Source: Zymoseptoria tritici IPO323
Taxonomy: Eukaryota > Ascomycota > Dothideomycetes > Mycosphaerellales > Mycosphaerellaceae
Assembly (NCBI RefSeq): GCF_000219625.1
Contig: NC_018214.1
Span: 124,001-188,000 of the forward strand
Reading direction: 5' to 3'
DNA: 64,000 bases
Part shown: in pieces, positions 45,366 through 56,759 of the stretch
Layout: each line of letters begins with the position of its first letter
Position numbering within the stretch: position 1 is the first letter of the stretch
Position numbers and translations under genes: made by a program
The notes under the pieces: model-generated
The model's input: the letters and a program-made list of their open reading frames with translations, nothing else
Databases searched by the model: none
Told to the model about the DNA's origin: nothing

Positions 45366-46687
45366 GCTGTGTAGCGCCGCGACATCGAAAATTCAAAACT
45401 ACTTTTATCGCATAATTAAGGTATGTATAAGAAGCTACATGTCGATCTAATTGCACTGCTATAAAAATTATGCTGTAATTCCATCGCTGTCGTACGTAGT
45501 AGGGGTATTAGTTTCTAACTAGTATCGTAGCTAGATTCTTATGCCAAAAGCTTAAAATTACTATACCTATGTCTATTGCGCCCCTATATCCGTCGCTAGT
45601 ACTATATTATTTGTCCGCTATAGCAAGACGCTGCCGCGCGCGTTCCTCCTTAGCCTTAATCGCTGCCGCCCTACTCTGCTAATCCGCCAGGTTCTACTTC
45701 GTTAATAGTAGTTAATAAGCTCTTAGTCGTCGGCTAGAGCGACTGCGTACACTCGACTAAGTTGCTATAGTCTCGATACGGGGATGCTGTCCTGTGTTGC
45801 GATAAGTCGACGGCGCTATGCTACGAGGCGCTAGCCGCGTTATAAACAGGTTGTTAACTTGGGCGGGCTATAGATTCCGGGTCGTCCGCCTAGCATCTCT
45901 AGTATTACGTCCGTTATCTAGCCTTATCCCTAGCCTCCCCTCTACGCGCTGTCCTAAACGTAATTCTTATGTCTTATCTATGTAATAGTAGTTAGAGCTT
46001 CCTACATAGTATCCTAAGCCTCTATATCGCGACTGATCGCGGTTGTCGGATAGGCGCCGTACTAGAAGATCGTATATAGATTCGAAGTTTTGTTCTTACG
46101 CTATACGCTCGTCCTACCGCTACGCCTAGCGCTCTTCTTCTAAGTAGTTCCGGAAGGTGCGCAACTTTCGCAGACCTTACTTCGGGTAGCGGTTAACACC
46201 ACGATAGACTAACTAGTCGTCTAAAGAGAAGCATATAGTATCTGGCGAATGTTAGTATAGTTCGGATGTTTGCCTAGGCAGCTAAGGCATGCTTACTAGT
46301 CTCGCTTAATAGTTGTTAATGTTAGTGTTCGAGAGAAGTCTTAGGGGCTCTTATAGGGTTGTTTTGTATGCTATTCGGTCGCCTAGCTACGTAGCGTAAC
46401 ATTAGCATCTCGTTGGTGAATTCTGTTAGCTGCTAATTACTATTCGTACGTAGCTGTCGACTTATCTACGTTGCCGGCCTTTATCTAATAAATAGTTATG
46501 CTAAAGTGCTATAAGAATAGCAATCGCCTCGCGTGTTCTATAATCTTACGGCGAACTCTATTGTTATATAGCAATGTTTAATAAAAGGGAGCCTTACGTT
46601 TGCTAGAGCACTAGTAAATAAGACGGTTCGGGTTATAAAGGCACTAGGGTTGTATTAAAAAGGACTTAACTGTAAGTATGCTTTTAA

Positions 46688-46712
46688 CCTATAGGGCTAT
46701 CCTATCGACAGG
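46688..46712. repeat. 25-nt hairpin motif, copy 1
   Basis: Core AGGGCTATCCTATCG flanked by CCTAT and ACAGG arms. The core itself can pair AGG with CCT around GCTAT. Confidence 0.7.
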
Positions 46713-46836
46713 TAGAATTAGATAGCGATGTTAGGACTTGCAGTCCACTGCCGTGCGCGTTATGTCTCGTCTCTACTCCTATCTTATATAGGAGTCGCAA
46801 TGCGTAAAATCCAATGCTCGCTTAGCAATCGCTCTA

Positions 46837-46861
46837 CCCGTAGGGCTATCCTAACGACGGG
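46837..46861. repeat. 25-nt hairpin motif, copy 2 (compensatory stem)
   Basis: Core AGGGCTATCCTAACG with arms CCCGT and ACGGG-type, so both sides of the stem changed relative to copies with CCTRT and ACAGG. Confidence 0.7.
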
Positions 46862-46959
46862 CTAAGTTCGATGCTGCTCTACTAAAGTCGCAGCGCGATG
46901 CTAGTAAATGCAATAAAAGTACTAAAATCCAAGTTAAAACATCCGCATGCTCCGTAGTG

Positions 46960-48681
46960 CCCTCCTATTATCCGCACCTATCGCTCCGTTTCTTAGCGGT
47001 CGCGGTAGCGACCGCCCTAGCTAGACTCGCGGCGCTTCTGCTTTCCTGCCTTAGTAGACGTATTAGTAAGGTCCTAGGTCGTGTTGTCCTTACCGAGATC
47101 CTTTATACGCGTATCCTAATCCCGAGGCTTGTATACTCGACGAGCTAGTACCTCCGCCGTACGAGGCTTTACTACACTTAATAGCGCAACTAAGCGGCTG
47201 CTGCGGCTACGGAACCTATCGAACATCCCTATCGCTCTAGTCCGGGGTTCCGGTTCTGCGCTAGGATCCGGGCTAAAACCTAAGCCTAAGTTTATGTCCG
47301 AGAAAACACTACCCTTCTTCTTCTTGCTAGGTGTCTTATCTACCTTCGAACTAACTATCCTGCCGTCCTTAAAGGGGGGACGGCTAGACGTCTGGATCCC
47401 CTCGAGATCCTTATCTAAGTCCTCCTGTACAAACTCTAGCGAGAGTTGGGAAGTCTTCTTAGAGCGGCGACGACGTCGGCGGCTTACTAGCTAATCGTCT
47501 ACCTCTATCTCGTCCGCCTAGGGCTACTAGGTAGTGCTCTGCGAGCGGGTAATACGGCGCTAATTACGCGCGAAGTCTTTAGGCTCCCTCCTTAGTTCCT
47601 CTAGCTCCTCCTCTATCCTACTAGTTGTCCTCCGAGGTATCTTCTTCTTCAGACTTGCAGTCTTTATTCTTAGCCTCGAAATGCCCGATCCTATCGACTA
47701 AGCATCTCTAGCATTAGACTCAGATAAGTTCCGGAGCTCTTAATTACGTAGTGTCGACCGACACTCCTCTACTCCATCCTTTAATACGCTCTTAATCCGT
47801 CTAACGTATGCAGCAGTATCGTCGTTCCGGCTAAAGGTAAAGGGAACGCTTAGCATACCTACTATGCGGTTAGTTACCCGGATAGAGTCGTCTAAGGTAG
47901 GATAGGTAACGGAGTCTAGGATACTAGCACTATCGTCGAAGATCTCGCCAATGCGCACCTGCTAGGTAACTCTGTTTAGTAATAACAACGGCTAAGTTTC
48001 TTCTCGCTTGCTACCTTTGCTCGCACGCGACACGCGCTTCTTTACCGGGACTATACTAATGCTGTATAAGTAGTAACTACTATTAAGCAGGCAGTTCGTA
48101 TAAGCGCCGCCGAAGAGGAGAGATTTGCCGTCTAGCGCGGGAAACGTAAAGCAGCCGTTAACCAGGCCTTTCGCGTCTGAAGATAGTCCGCATTAGTTGC
48201 AGCTACGTTAACCTACCTTATCGTCTAGCTCGCCTATTTTATTTGTACCCTTTATAAAGCTAGCTAGGATGGCGCTAAGCTTCGTAGCGCTTCCCTATAG
48301 GTTAACGTTTATGTCGCTACGCAGGCGGTCCTTAATTTCCTGCGGGCTAATAAGCCTCGCCTAGCTTACTAAAGAATCCAGGATAGACTCTAGTTCGCTA
48401 TAAGGGCGACTATTTACATAAGTCGACAGGATAAACTCTCTACATTTTTGTACCGCCGCTCTATCCTCCTATAATAGAGCCTAGTAAAGCTTTCTAATAA
48501 ACTCCGCGATACTCTCCTTCGTATACTCGACTTGCTTACAGCCGAACTAATGCTTCTACAGCTACCTTATAACAGCCTCGTACTCCTCCTAGTCTGTTCC
48601 AGATAGCGCATTACCCTAGCTCGCTAGGCGCTCGAGACTATCGCGGATAATCTTCGCGCGTTTTCCTAGAGTCTTAGACAT
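46960..48681 (-). pseudogene. Cysteine-motif (DUF3716-like) protein remnant, copy A
   Basis: Reading through TAG/TAA stops from MSKTLGKRAKIIRDSLERLA at 48,681 gives a coherent protein frame. A Cys module follows (CGLSSDAKGLVNGC, then FGGAYTNCLLNSS), matching the fungal DUF3716 style of CxxC, GxC and GACxNC. Further downstream are SVTYPTLDDSIRVTNRIVGM and a basic Ser-rich C-terminal part (47,600-47,000). Several expected Cys codons read Tyr, as expected from TpG to TpA change. Function is unknown; the Cys module suggests nucleic-acid or zinc binding. It is a paralogue of copy B, 2.9 kb away. Confidence 0.6.
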
Positions 48682-49604
48682 TTCGGTAGTGCTATAGTCT
48701 CGTTAGTCTTTAGATTGTAAATCGCGGTAAATATTAGGAAGTTATAAGCTTACAATAGCTACTTCTAATAAGGCAGCGTAGTTACGAATAGTAGCCTGCT
48801 CGACGCAAGCGGACGATAGCGGATAGTATAGCGGATAGTATAATAGATAGTGTAATAGATAATGTAGTAGATAATGTAAGGAAGGCAGAAGGGGAAGGAG
48901 GTTAATAAAGGATAGAGAAAGAAGATTAAGAAACGAGGTTAGTAGGGCTGTAGATATACGCAGGTTGCCCTCTATGCAGCTAGCATAATTACCGCTTTCG
49001 AGTCGGCTAGTTAGTGCATTAGCTAGCTCGTGAATTTACTACGCGGCCCCTCCTACGCGTATAACAGCGCATAATAGGTTTGCTGTCGCGCCTTGCACAT
49101 AGGTGTTTAGGGAGCACGATATTACTTATCGTCGCGGTTAGGTTACATAGTTTACTAGGCTTATTTCAGCAATAAGATCTTAGCCGTAAAGTCGGTTATA
49201 TAGCTTATTAGCCTCGCTCCGGTAGTAAGGACTTAGTAGTAACTTTAGCTATTCTAGTAGTACTAGGAATTATAAGGTGTGCGGTATAGCCGGATCTAAG
49301 ATTCATTCCGGTCTACGGTTCAGACCTCGTCTTATAGCTCCTCTTATGTTTACGAGCCTCGAGGCTATATTAGACTCCTTAGTCCGTGTATATGTACTAG
49401 GCCCGCCTACTTTAGCGTAGGCATAATATAAGTCCTAGACTCCGGCGTTATAGCAGCTCGGATGATAAGTATAATACGGATAAAGAAGCTGCGCTCCTGT
49501 TTATAACACTACTAGGTTTACGCAACACCTAAGTAATATAAGGCGATAGCTAATAGGGATACTAAGGTTTAATTCGAAGAATGTATCTAGCAACTTGCTA
49601 TCGA
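48682..49604. other. Spacer between duplicated modules
   Basis: RIP-mutated sequence upstream of copy A. It includes short tandem repeats close to TAATAGATAGTG near 48,826-48,880 and segments resembling 51,480-51,740 upstream of copy B (for example the tataacagcgc stretch). No separate gene was recognised. Confidence 0.5.
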
Positions 49605-49629
49605 CCTATAGGGCCATCCTAACGACAGG
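49605..49629. repeat. 25-nt hairpin motif, copy 3
   Basis: Core AGGGCCATCCTAACG with arms CCTAT and ACAGG. It lies 2,917 bp from copy 1. Confidence 0.7.
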
Positions 49630-49754
49630 TGCGAACAGACCTTTAATAACGGGCTTGTAGTCTATTGCTAATTAGCATGTCGTGTTAGAGCGACTACCGT
49701 TCGTAAAATCCAAGGCGCAATGCGCTAAACAAATGCTAAGAAGCGGTCGCTAGT

Positions 49755-49779
49755 CCTATAGGGCTATCCTAACGACAGG
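49755..49779. repeat. 25-nt hairpin motif, copy 4
   Basis: Core AGGGCTATCCTAACG with arms CCTAT and ACAGG. It lies 2,918 bp from copy 2 and 150 bp from copy 3. Confidence 0.7.
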
Positions 49780-49869
49780 ACGGCAGCATAGCAGCTACGT
49801 AGGTAATAAAGCAAAACGCGAATCTAAAATAGCAGTGCAGGCGCTATAAATTAAGCAAGCTCTAGTGTC

Positions 49870-51470
49870 TTAGTGTAGCTATCTAACTACCGCTTACGGC
49901 GGCGATCACTCTTGTCTACTTTGTTGCTCCTACTAGGCCTTATAGTACCTATAGGTACGGACTCTATAGTAACGTCTCGGTCCCCTCCGGCGTCGACTAT
50001 CTCCTCGTCTGAAATTTGTCGCGGCTTGTAGACCCTCCGCCTAGGCGGCTGCGAGGCGCGAGGCTAGGAAGGCTGGGTTACTATGCGACTCTTATTGCGA
50101 CTGCTTAGCAAGCTACTAAAGATGTTGCTTATTATTAAAGCTTACTTCTTCGCTAGCGTAGTCTCCGGCTCGGGGCTGCTAAACAGGTCGGTAAGTGCTA
50201 GTTTCTTCCTTCCGGATTTCCGGGCCGAAGGGACGACTAGATCGTCTTTATCTTCGACGTTTATTTCTCTAAAGCTGCTAGGCAAATTCTTTCGATCCGA
50301 GCGGCGCCTAGAACAGTCCTCGTCGATAGGAACCCTCCTGCCTTAAGTTAGTCGCTCTAATCTCGTGCTCCTATACTGCTTACGCTCTTAGACCTTAGCC
50401 TTCGGCATGCTAAACACTAGTACAGAGTCTTTAGATCCGGATAAGGACACCTGTCTCTCCTCGGCCGCGGCTATCTTAGTTTAGTCTCGAGCTATAGCGG
50501 CATTCCTAATAGCAGTCCGACATGCTTCTGCAGTCTTAGCCGCTATGCTTTCTATCCGACCGACGTAAGCCTCCGTAGTATCGTACTAGCTAAAGACGAA
50601 AGGAATGTTAAGTGTACCTACTATGTAGTCTTCTCGTAGGATAGAGTCGTTCGAAGTAGGATAGCTAATAGCATCTGGGACACTATCTTTGTCGAAGATA
50701 TCTGCAATGTTAACTTCGGCCAGGACGCGTCTAAGTAATGCTAATAGCGGATCGTTGCGCCGTCTAGTCGACGTATTAGCCGTGTTTTTAGATGCTAGCC
50801 TGTCGTAAACTCGCGATAACTTCCTTCTGCTAATGCTACATCCCTTCTTATTGCCGTCTAGTAGGCAGTTAGTACACGCGCCCGACTAGAGCTTGGACAA
50901 ACTATCCGGCGCCGGGAATATATAGCAGCCTTTAACAAAGCCTTTCTAGTTATCGTATAGACTGCATTAGTCGCAGCCGCGTTAACTATCCTTCTCCTCT
51001 AGCTCGCCTATGCGCTCGGCACCTACTATAAAGCTAGCTAGGATCGCAGAAAGCGAAGTAGTACTTGCATATAGGTAGAAATCGTTACGGCCGCGCATAC
51101 GCGTAGCGATCTTGTCCCGGGGAATAAGCTTCGCCTAGTCGGCTCGGCTGTCGAGGAGAAGCATAAGTTCGGTGTGCGGTCTGCTAGAAGCGTGTAACCT
51201 AGGTATAAATCTCTTAAGTAGATCTAGTATAGCACTATCCTCCTATGTAAGGACGCTATAAAGCTTAACGATAAACGCTATTACCTTAAGCTCTAATATC
51301 CGTATTTTTAGCTAGCTAAACTAGTTCGCCTATATCTAGATGCATGCCGCGTTATACTAGTCTTAATTAGTGCCTAGTAGGGCTTCGCCAAAGTCGGCTA
51401 GTCGCTAGAGACCCGAGAGGTTTCTGCCGCTCGTAGGAGTGCTTATAGTAAGCTAGTATTCGAGTTCGCG
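49870..51470 (-). pseudogene. Cysteine-motif (DUF3716-like) protein remnant, copy B
   Basis: Paralogue of copy A. The best-preserved stretch, near 50,990-50,860, reads GFVKGCYIFPAP and SGACTNCLLDGNKKGCSIS, with an upstream CxxC in which one position is now a stop. It retains the cysteines that copy A lost. The C-terminal part (50,346-50,083) is Ser/Lys-rich and partly open, with segments such as SARKSGRKKLALTDLFSSP. The start codon is not clear. In-frame stops are TAG/TAA, as expected for RIP. Confidence 0.6.
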
Positions 51471-51779
51471 TACGTTCGCGAAGGTAGGTAATAGAAGAGA
51501 TAGTTAATTAGTAGATAAAGTAGACAAGAGAGTAGATAAGGAAGTAGATAATAAAGTAGAGTCGAGATGTTGTTAGTAGATAGAAGAGTTCCGAGTAATA
51601 ATGTCGATAGGGCGGTAGATATACTAGGAGGCACCTATATAGTTAACACAATTAATGCCCGTGAATTTCGGTAAATCAGCTGACGATAGCAGGCGCATAA
51701 CAGCGCCCTACTACGCCCGGTTTGCTCCCGTGTAGCACGTAGCGACTAGCGAAGTAACTAACATTACTCTACCTCGCCT

Positions 51780-54700
51780 TGTTATAAAAGCTCTAATTCG
51801 TATCCGTCTATCGGATCCTAGGATAACATAATAAGTCTAGGTGTTAGGTCGGTCGCTACCGCTTATTGTAAGTAAGGGTCCGTCCTTAGGTCCGGAAGCT
51901 CTATGCTAATAGACAATAAGGGCTGGTCGGCCTGTATAATCTGTTATCCTTTAACTACTATATTCTTATTAAAGCGTTCTAGACGGCTAACATTCTTAAC
52001 TAGAGTTACTAGGTTCTTAACACCTATAGCATACAGGTCTATAGCGTAAAACTGGGCTACTACGTTAGGATCCGGATCGACTTCTTTAGTCTTTAACGTC
52101 TTGTCCTAGTATGCCGCTGCAACGGCATGCACCTCTTTAACTAATTTTGGGGACGTGTGCTTTGTGTTTGTAGACTCCCTAAAGCTAGCCTCTATAACCT
52201 CTCGCAGATAGCTAGTATGCGTTGCTAAGAGGGTTGCCTCTTCTAGTTAATTTTCGACGTCGAATGTCCTATTACGGCGGCTACTAATAAGAGTCTTTAG
52301 GTATCGATTAAGGAACTCGTTTGCCCGGTTAATCTCGAACTAACTATCCTCGGCACCCGCTATGTTTACGAACCTATTCGCTAGTATCGCTCTTTGTAGC
52401 ACCGGATCTAACGCCTTAGAATTAGTTAGCTATTTTATCTATAGTATAATAAAAGCGTAATTCTTGTAGCTGCGTATATAGAAGATTAGGATACAGCGGT
52501 TAACGACTCGACGTAGCAGGCTAATGTCCGCATATTTAACAGCCCGGCTAAGTATATAATACGTCTCGATAATATACAGGAATCGGACATAGTTTCTCCG
52601 CTCTTCGTTTCTATCGATCCGGGTAGCTGCCTTTTTAGTCGCCTTTGCCTTCTTCCCCTACTGCTTCTTCGAAGAGTACGAATTCTTTGCCTTCTAGGTG
52701 TCAGCTTTAATAGTATCGGGTTCTAGGCGACGAGTAGATAGCGAGAACACCTTCTCGTACACCTTTCCGACTAGACCTATAAAGCCGTCGGCTAATAGCG
52801 CCTAGATGTAGTTGGATATAATATGCCTCTTAGGAACTACCGGGTCGATTTCTTTGTATACGAATGCTAGTACCCTTGTATTAAAGCTGTCGAGTGTTAG
52901 TCGTTCTAGGTAGCTATGCGGCGCGTGAAATAATAGACATATCTTCCGCTCTATTATCTCCCGGTATACTAAGAGTAACGATTTAGCCTAGCAGCCCTCT
53001 CTGCTGTTAAAATTGTTCTCGATTGCCTATATTAGACACATCTTAAGGAAGAAGAGCCTAGGCAATAGCAGTACCTATTACATGCGGTTAAAATCGTCCT
53101 TATTCTCCCGGGACTCCTTTAGCTATATCCGCATGTTGCTTATAGAGAGCTGATTGCCGTACATTAGTAGAATATACCTAGAGGGGTTATACGCACTACC
53201 TATAAAGTCCTCGACCAGCCGTCGAACATGCAGAACGTCGTCCTTAGCACGTTCTCCGTCTATAGGTAGTCGATTTCGAGTACTAGGGGGCTAGTCTCGA
53301 CTAGTAGGAGGCGGATTCCGTAGCGTAGGAAGGCGGTTCTACGAGGTAGGCGGCTAGTATTATAAGCTAGGAGGCTAACTCTATAAGGTAGGCGGCTAGT
53401 ACTATAAGCTAGGAGGCTAACTCTGCAAGGTAGGCGGCTAATATTGCGAGCTAGGAGGGCAGCTTTGCGAGGTAGGCGGCTGATATTGTGAGCTAGGAGG
53501 GCAGCTTTGCAAGGTAGGCGGCTAATATTGCGAGGAGGGGGGCTGAATTTGTGTGCCGGGACGATGGTTATTAGCTACAGGCGACTAATTTAGAGGAGCG
53601 GACACTTAGGTCTGCCTAGTAGAGGGCTAGGTCTAAGTAGTAGGAGGGCGTTCGTAGCAGTCGAAATCACTAGGGCGGCAGATCCAGTCCGCGTTCTATC
53701 CTTTAACGGCCTGTTCGTACAATTCCCTAAGCTTAAGTTGCTCCTTTAGTATATTCTCTATAACGTTATAAGTGCCTTCGGTCGTACCCTCTTGTTCGTA
53801 GATTAGATTTATAGTAGTACTAATAGTTTTCTACTTTACTATACGATTAAAAGCCGGGAATTAAGGGAAGCCCTTTACTTTAGTCTAGTCGATGCTGTTA
53901 GGGTTAGCTTCGCTACCGGTAGCGGTATCTCTACTAATACTAGGGTCCTAGCTAACATTCTTCTTCTTCTTCGGTTTCTTTTTTAAAACAGAATTGTTAG
54001 ATTCGACACCGAATGCCTATACAACGTCGGCTAGATATACCCTTACTATAGCGCTTACGATTAAGTAGAGTAAGATTACCTTCTACTAAGCGTCGTGCCG
54101 GTTGCCCGGGCTATCTAGGATATCTTGTAGCTAAAGCGGCCTGTCCTCTCGGAATAGTTCTTTCTTTAGGCCTAAGCATAGCACCTCGATGCTCTTAAAC
54201 TATTTTGCGGTAGTAACATGTTTTAGGACGTCCCGCCTACCGAAGCTATACTAGCCGACGCGGGCAAAGTAGTCTAGGTTGTCGAATATACTATAGGTAA
54301 GGTTAGACCGGCCGAATGCCTTAATACGACCGGCAGCTAGGTCGTAGAGCATCCGGTTGTAACAGTATATACTCTTCGGGTATCCGCATATACCTAGTCT
54401 AGCTAGGACCGCAAGAACGCGACGTTTAACACCTTAACTCTGTAGGTATACTCCTAACTGCATAGCGAACTAGTTCCCGGATCGAGGATGTCTTATGCGC
54501 AGAAGCATACTAGAAATAAGACTAATGCAGCGGAGCATTAACTTAGAGAGATCCTAAGTTGCCGGCAAGCCTAAGAGCTCCTTTACGAGAGCCTAAATAG
54601 ATAGGACGTACTAACCTATAGCTGCTACCGCGTCTCTGTAATCTAGTTCTTCTGCGGGCAGTTTTCTATCCTAAGACCCGAATTCCTATATAGACTTAGC

Positions 54701-55142
54701 AATAGAACCTATACGTGCTAATATTGCTTACCTTCCGTCCCTTTAGATCCTCGAGCTCTTTCGCTAGACTCGCAGTACTTAGCTACTTACTATTAGACAT
54801 ATATAGTGCAATACACTCTACTACTTTATCCTCCTACAGAATCCATACTAACTTTGCCGCCCTAGTAGCCGCCCGCTCGCCCTAGTTAGGTATGTTCTAT
54901 TCTTTCTTAGTTATTACATAAAGCGTTAGGAAGTCCTCGAACGACAGGTGCTGCCCGCGAATAGTCTGTAGTATGAAGTCTACTTTCTCGCGAGCGGACT
55001 TCGAGTCGCTATGCTAGTTGTTCCCTCTCTTCCTCCTAGTCGGCTTAGGTTTCGTCTGCTAGCTAGCTTTAGTCGTAGGTAGCGGCGAGCCCTCGGGCGA
55101 ATTAGATAGCGACTAGGGGGCAGGTAGACGAGGACTACGCAT
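51780..55142 (-). pseudogene. DUF6589-like protein remnant, candidate transposase of the element
   Basis: From MRSPRLPAP at 55,142 (reading through stops) come KVDFILQTIRGQHLSFEDFL and later, at 52,700-51,960, the most recognisable part: YYILSRAVKYADISLLRRVV, DPVLQRAILANRFVNIAGAE, FEINRANEFLNRYLKTLISS and SYLREVIEASFRESTNTKHT. These resemble the fungal DUF6589 family, common in repeat-rich fungal genomes. Assignment as the transposase is inference from size (about 1,100 codons), position and family habit. The frame at 55.1 kb differs from that at 52.5 kb, so introns or indels lie between. All in-frame stops I read are TAG or TAA. Confidence 0.6.
53345..53540. repeat. 42-bp in-frame tandem repeat within the DUF6589-like remnant
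   Basis: GGTAGGCGGCT starts at 53,345, 53,387, 53,429, 53,471 and 53,513, exactly 42 bp apart, with degenerate units on both sides. 42 bp is 14 codons, and the unit lies in the same frame as the conserved DUF6589 segment. It would encode a Pro/Ser-rich 14-residue repeat (PPTSQSCPPSSQY). Confidence 0.8.
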
Positions 55143-55399
55143 ACGGCGAGAACTAGAAGCTAACTGTTATTAATCTATATTATAAGATATTAATATTAAC
55201 TTAGCTTAAGATAAGGTTAACGACAGTGTTAACTAATGTTAACTAAGAGCCTAGTAGCTAAAAATACACTTATAACTTAGCATTCTTAGCAAAACAAACC
55301 ACCTAGCGCCGACTACCTCTTCTCTCTATTTAGCTTATCTACATAACTATTAATCTACCTAAGTCGATGCCGCTAATAAACCCCGTTTACGACCCGCTT

Positions 55400-56668
55400 C
55401 CTACCTTAAGATGTTTCCGTAGTTATAGGCGACTAGGCTACTTCGGAGGATGCTAGAGAAACAGGAGTAGGCGCACGAGAGCCTCGACGATTAGGATCTA
55501 ATTCTATGCCGAATCTACGCACTAGCGAGGCTCGGGCGACAATAGGACTAGAAGCCGCGCTCTTGCCCTTCCGAGAGCCTACCGCCGTAGGGCTAGGAAC
55601 TACCGTAGGAGGTAGAGGCTAGGCGCTAGCAGATAGGCCGGGAGTAGGCAGAGGAGGAGCTTTCGCCTTCCCTCGGCGGCGCTTAGAACTAGTAACGACT
55701 AAGGAGGTAGGCGATACCGGGGAGGGTATACAAGCAAGGACCGAACGAGCACTACTAGTAGTAAAGGCGACAATACGAGGGTCCGGAGCACTAGCAGACC
55801 TTACTTCCTAAGAGGCTGCGAAACAATCCCGTTCTCGACTAGAAGAGGCCTCTTCTCGTCGGAGCCGCTAGCGCTAGCGCTCCTCCTAGCGCTCCCTCTC
55901 CCGACCCTCGCGCTTAGTCGTAAGCTCCTATAGCCGCTAGGCTTTAATAGACTCTACGACCTTACGTAGGGTCGACAACTGCAGTGCTAGCATGTCGCAC
56001 AACTTAGAAGAGACTACGAAGTCGACACCTACACAGAGTCCCTAGATCCGGCTATAGCTAAAATTAGGTAGCGCGTCCTCCACACCGTACACTTTAGCGA
56101 GGTAGTTAACTATATACGAAGGCAGTAGAGACCCAGGAACTCCCGGAAAGATAGCGTTGCTATAGTATAACTAAGCGGCTCCGGACTCCTATTTAATTAG
56201 ACTATCGCGGATCGACTTAAGGTATAGCCGGGTAATGCTTGCTGCCGTACAAGTACCTAGATTAGTTGCCTATTCGAGCATATAATCCGAAGGCAGAGCG
56301 GACGCCGGCGAGCAGATATCGTAATAGACACGTCCTACTACCGGCCTAGGTACCTCGGAAAACAACTTAAGTGCCGCAACGCGGCGACAAGACGGTAGAA
56401 AGGACGTACTGCTTAGCGGACAAGCGTTAACAAACTTCTAGACATATCTATCTATCTTGTCGCGCTTCTGCTAATTTGTTAGTTTACCCTTCTTTTTCTT
56501 TGATTAGCTAACCTAAAGAGGCTTATCGACATCTAAACTAGCGTCTAACAGGCAATCTATGTTAGCGTTAGAGCTCGTAGGCGTTACGGTATCGTCGTCT
56601 ACTTAGCTCTGCTATCTTATAGGGACCTAAGAGTCTAGCGGCCTTTGCACAACCCAATTACTAAGCAT
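55400..56668 (-). pseudogene. Unknown ~430-residue protein remnant of the element
   Basis: One continuous frame from MLSNWVVQRPLDS at 56,668 to about 55,400, broken only by TAG/TAA codons and with no frameshift. Readable parts include FVNACPLSSTSFLPSCRRVA, VPRPVVGRVYYDICSPASAL-like sequence, AIFPGVPGSLLPSYIVNYLA, LCDMLALQLSTLRKVVESIK, a charged helical stretch (TTKREGRERER) and a Ser/Pro-rich tail. The family is not recognised. It sits between the helicase and DUF6589 remnants on the same strand. Confidence 0.55.
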
Positions 56669-56759
56669 TTACAGATTATATAGGAACGTAAACGAACTAG
56701 CTCCCTATTTTCGACTATCTCGGACTACGCGGCTAGCACGCTAGATAATAGTACGCATA

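Larger units (their letters stand above)
45366..46959. other. Element interior without recognised gene, left end
   Basis: This is 1.6 kb of RIP-mutated sequence between the left TIR and the first gene remnant. It carries two copies of the 25-nt hairpin motif. I found no coding frame that makes sense after allowing for RIP stops. Confidence 0.5.

Noticed and set aside
53300..53540. CRISPR-like array
   Set aside because: The units are contiguous 42-bp tandem repeats without unique spacers, in a fungal transposon and in frame with coding sequence.
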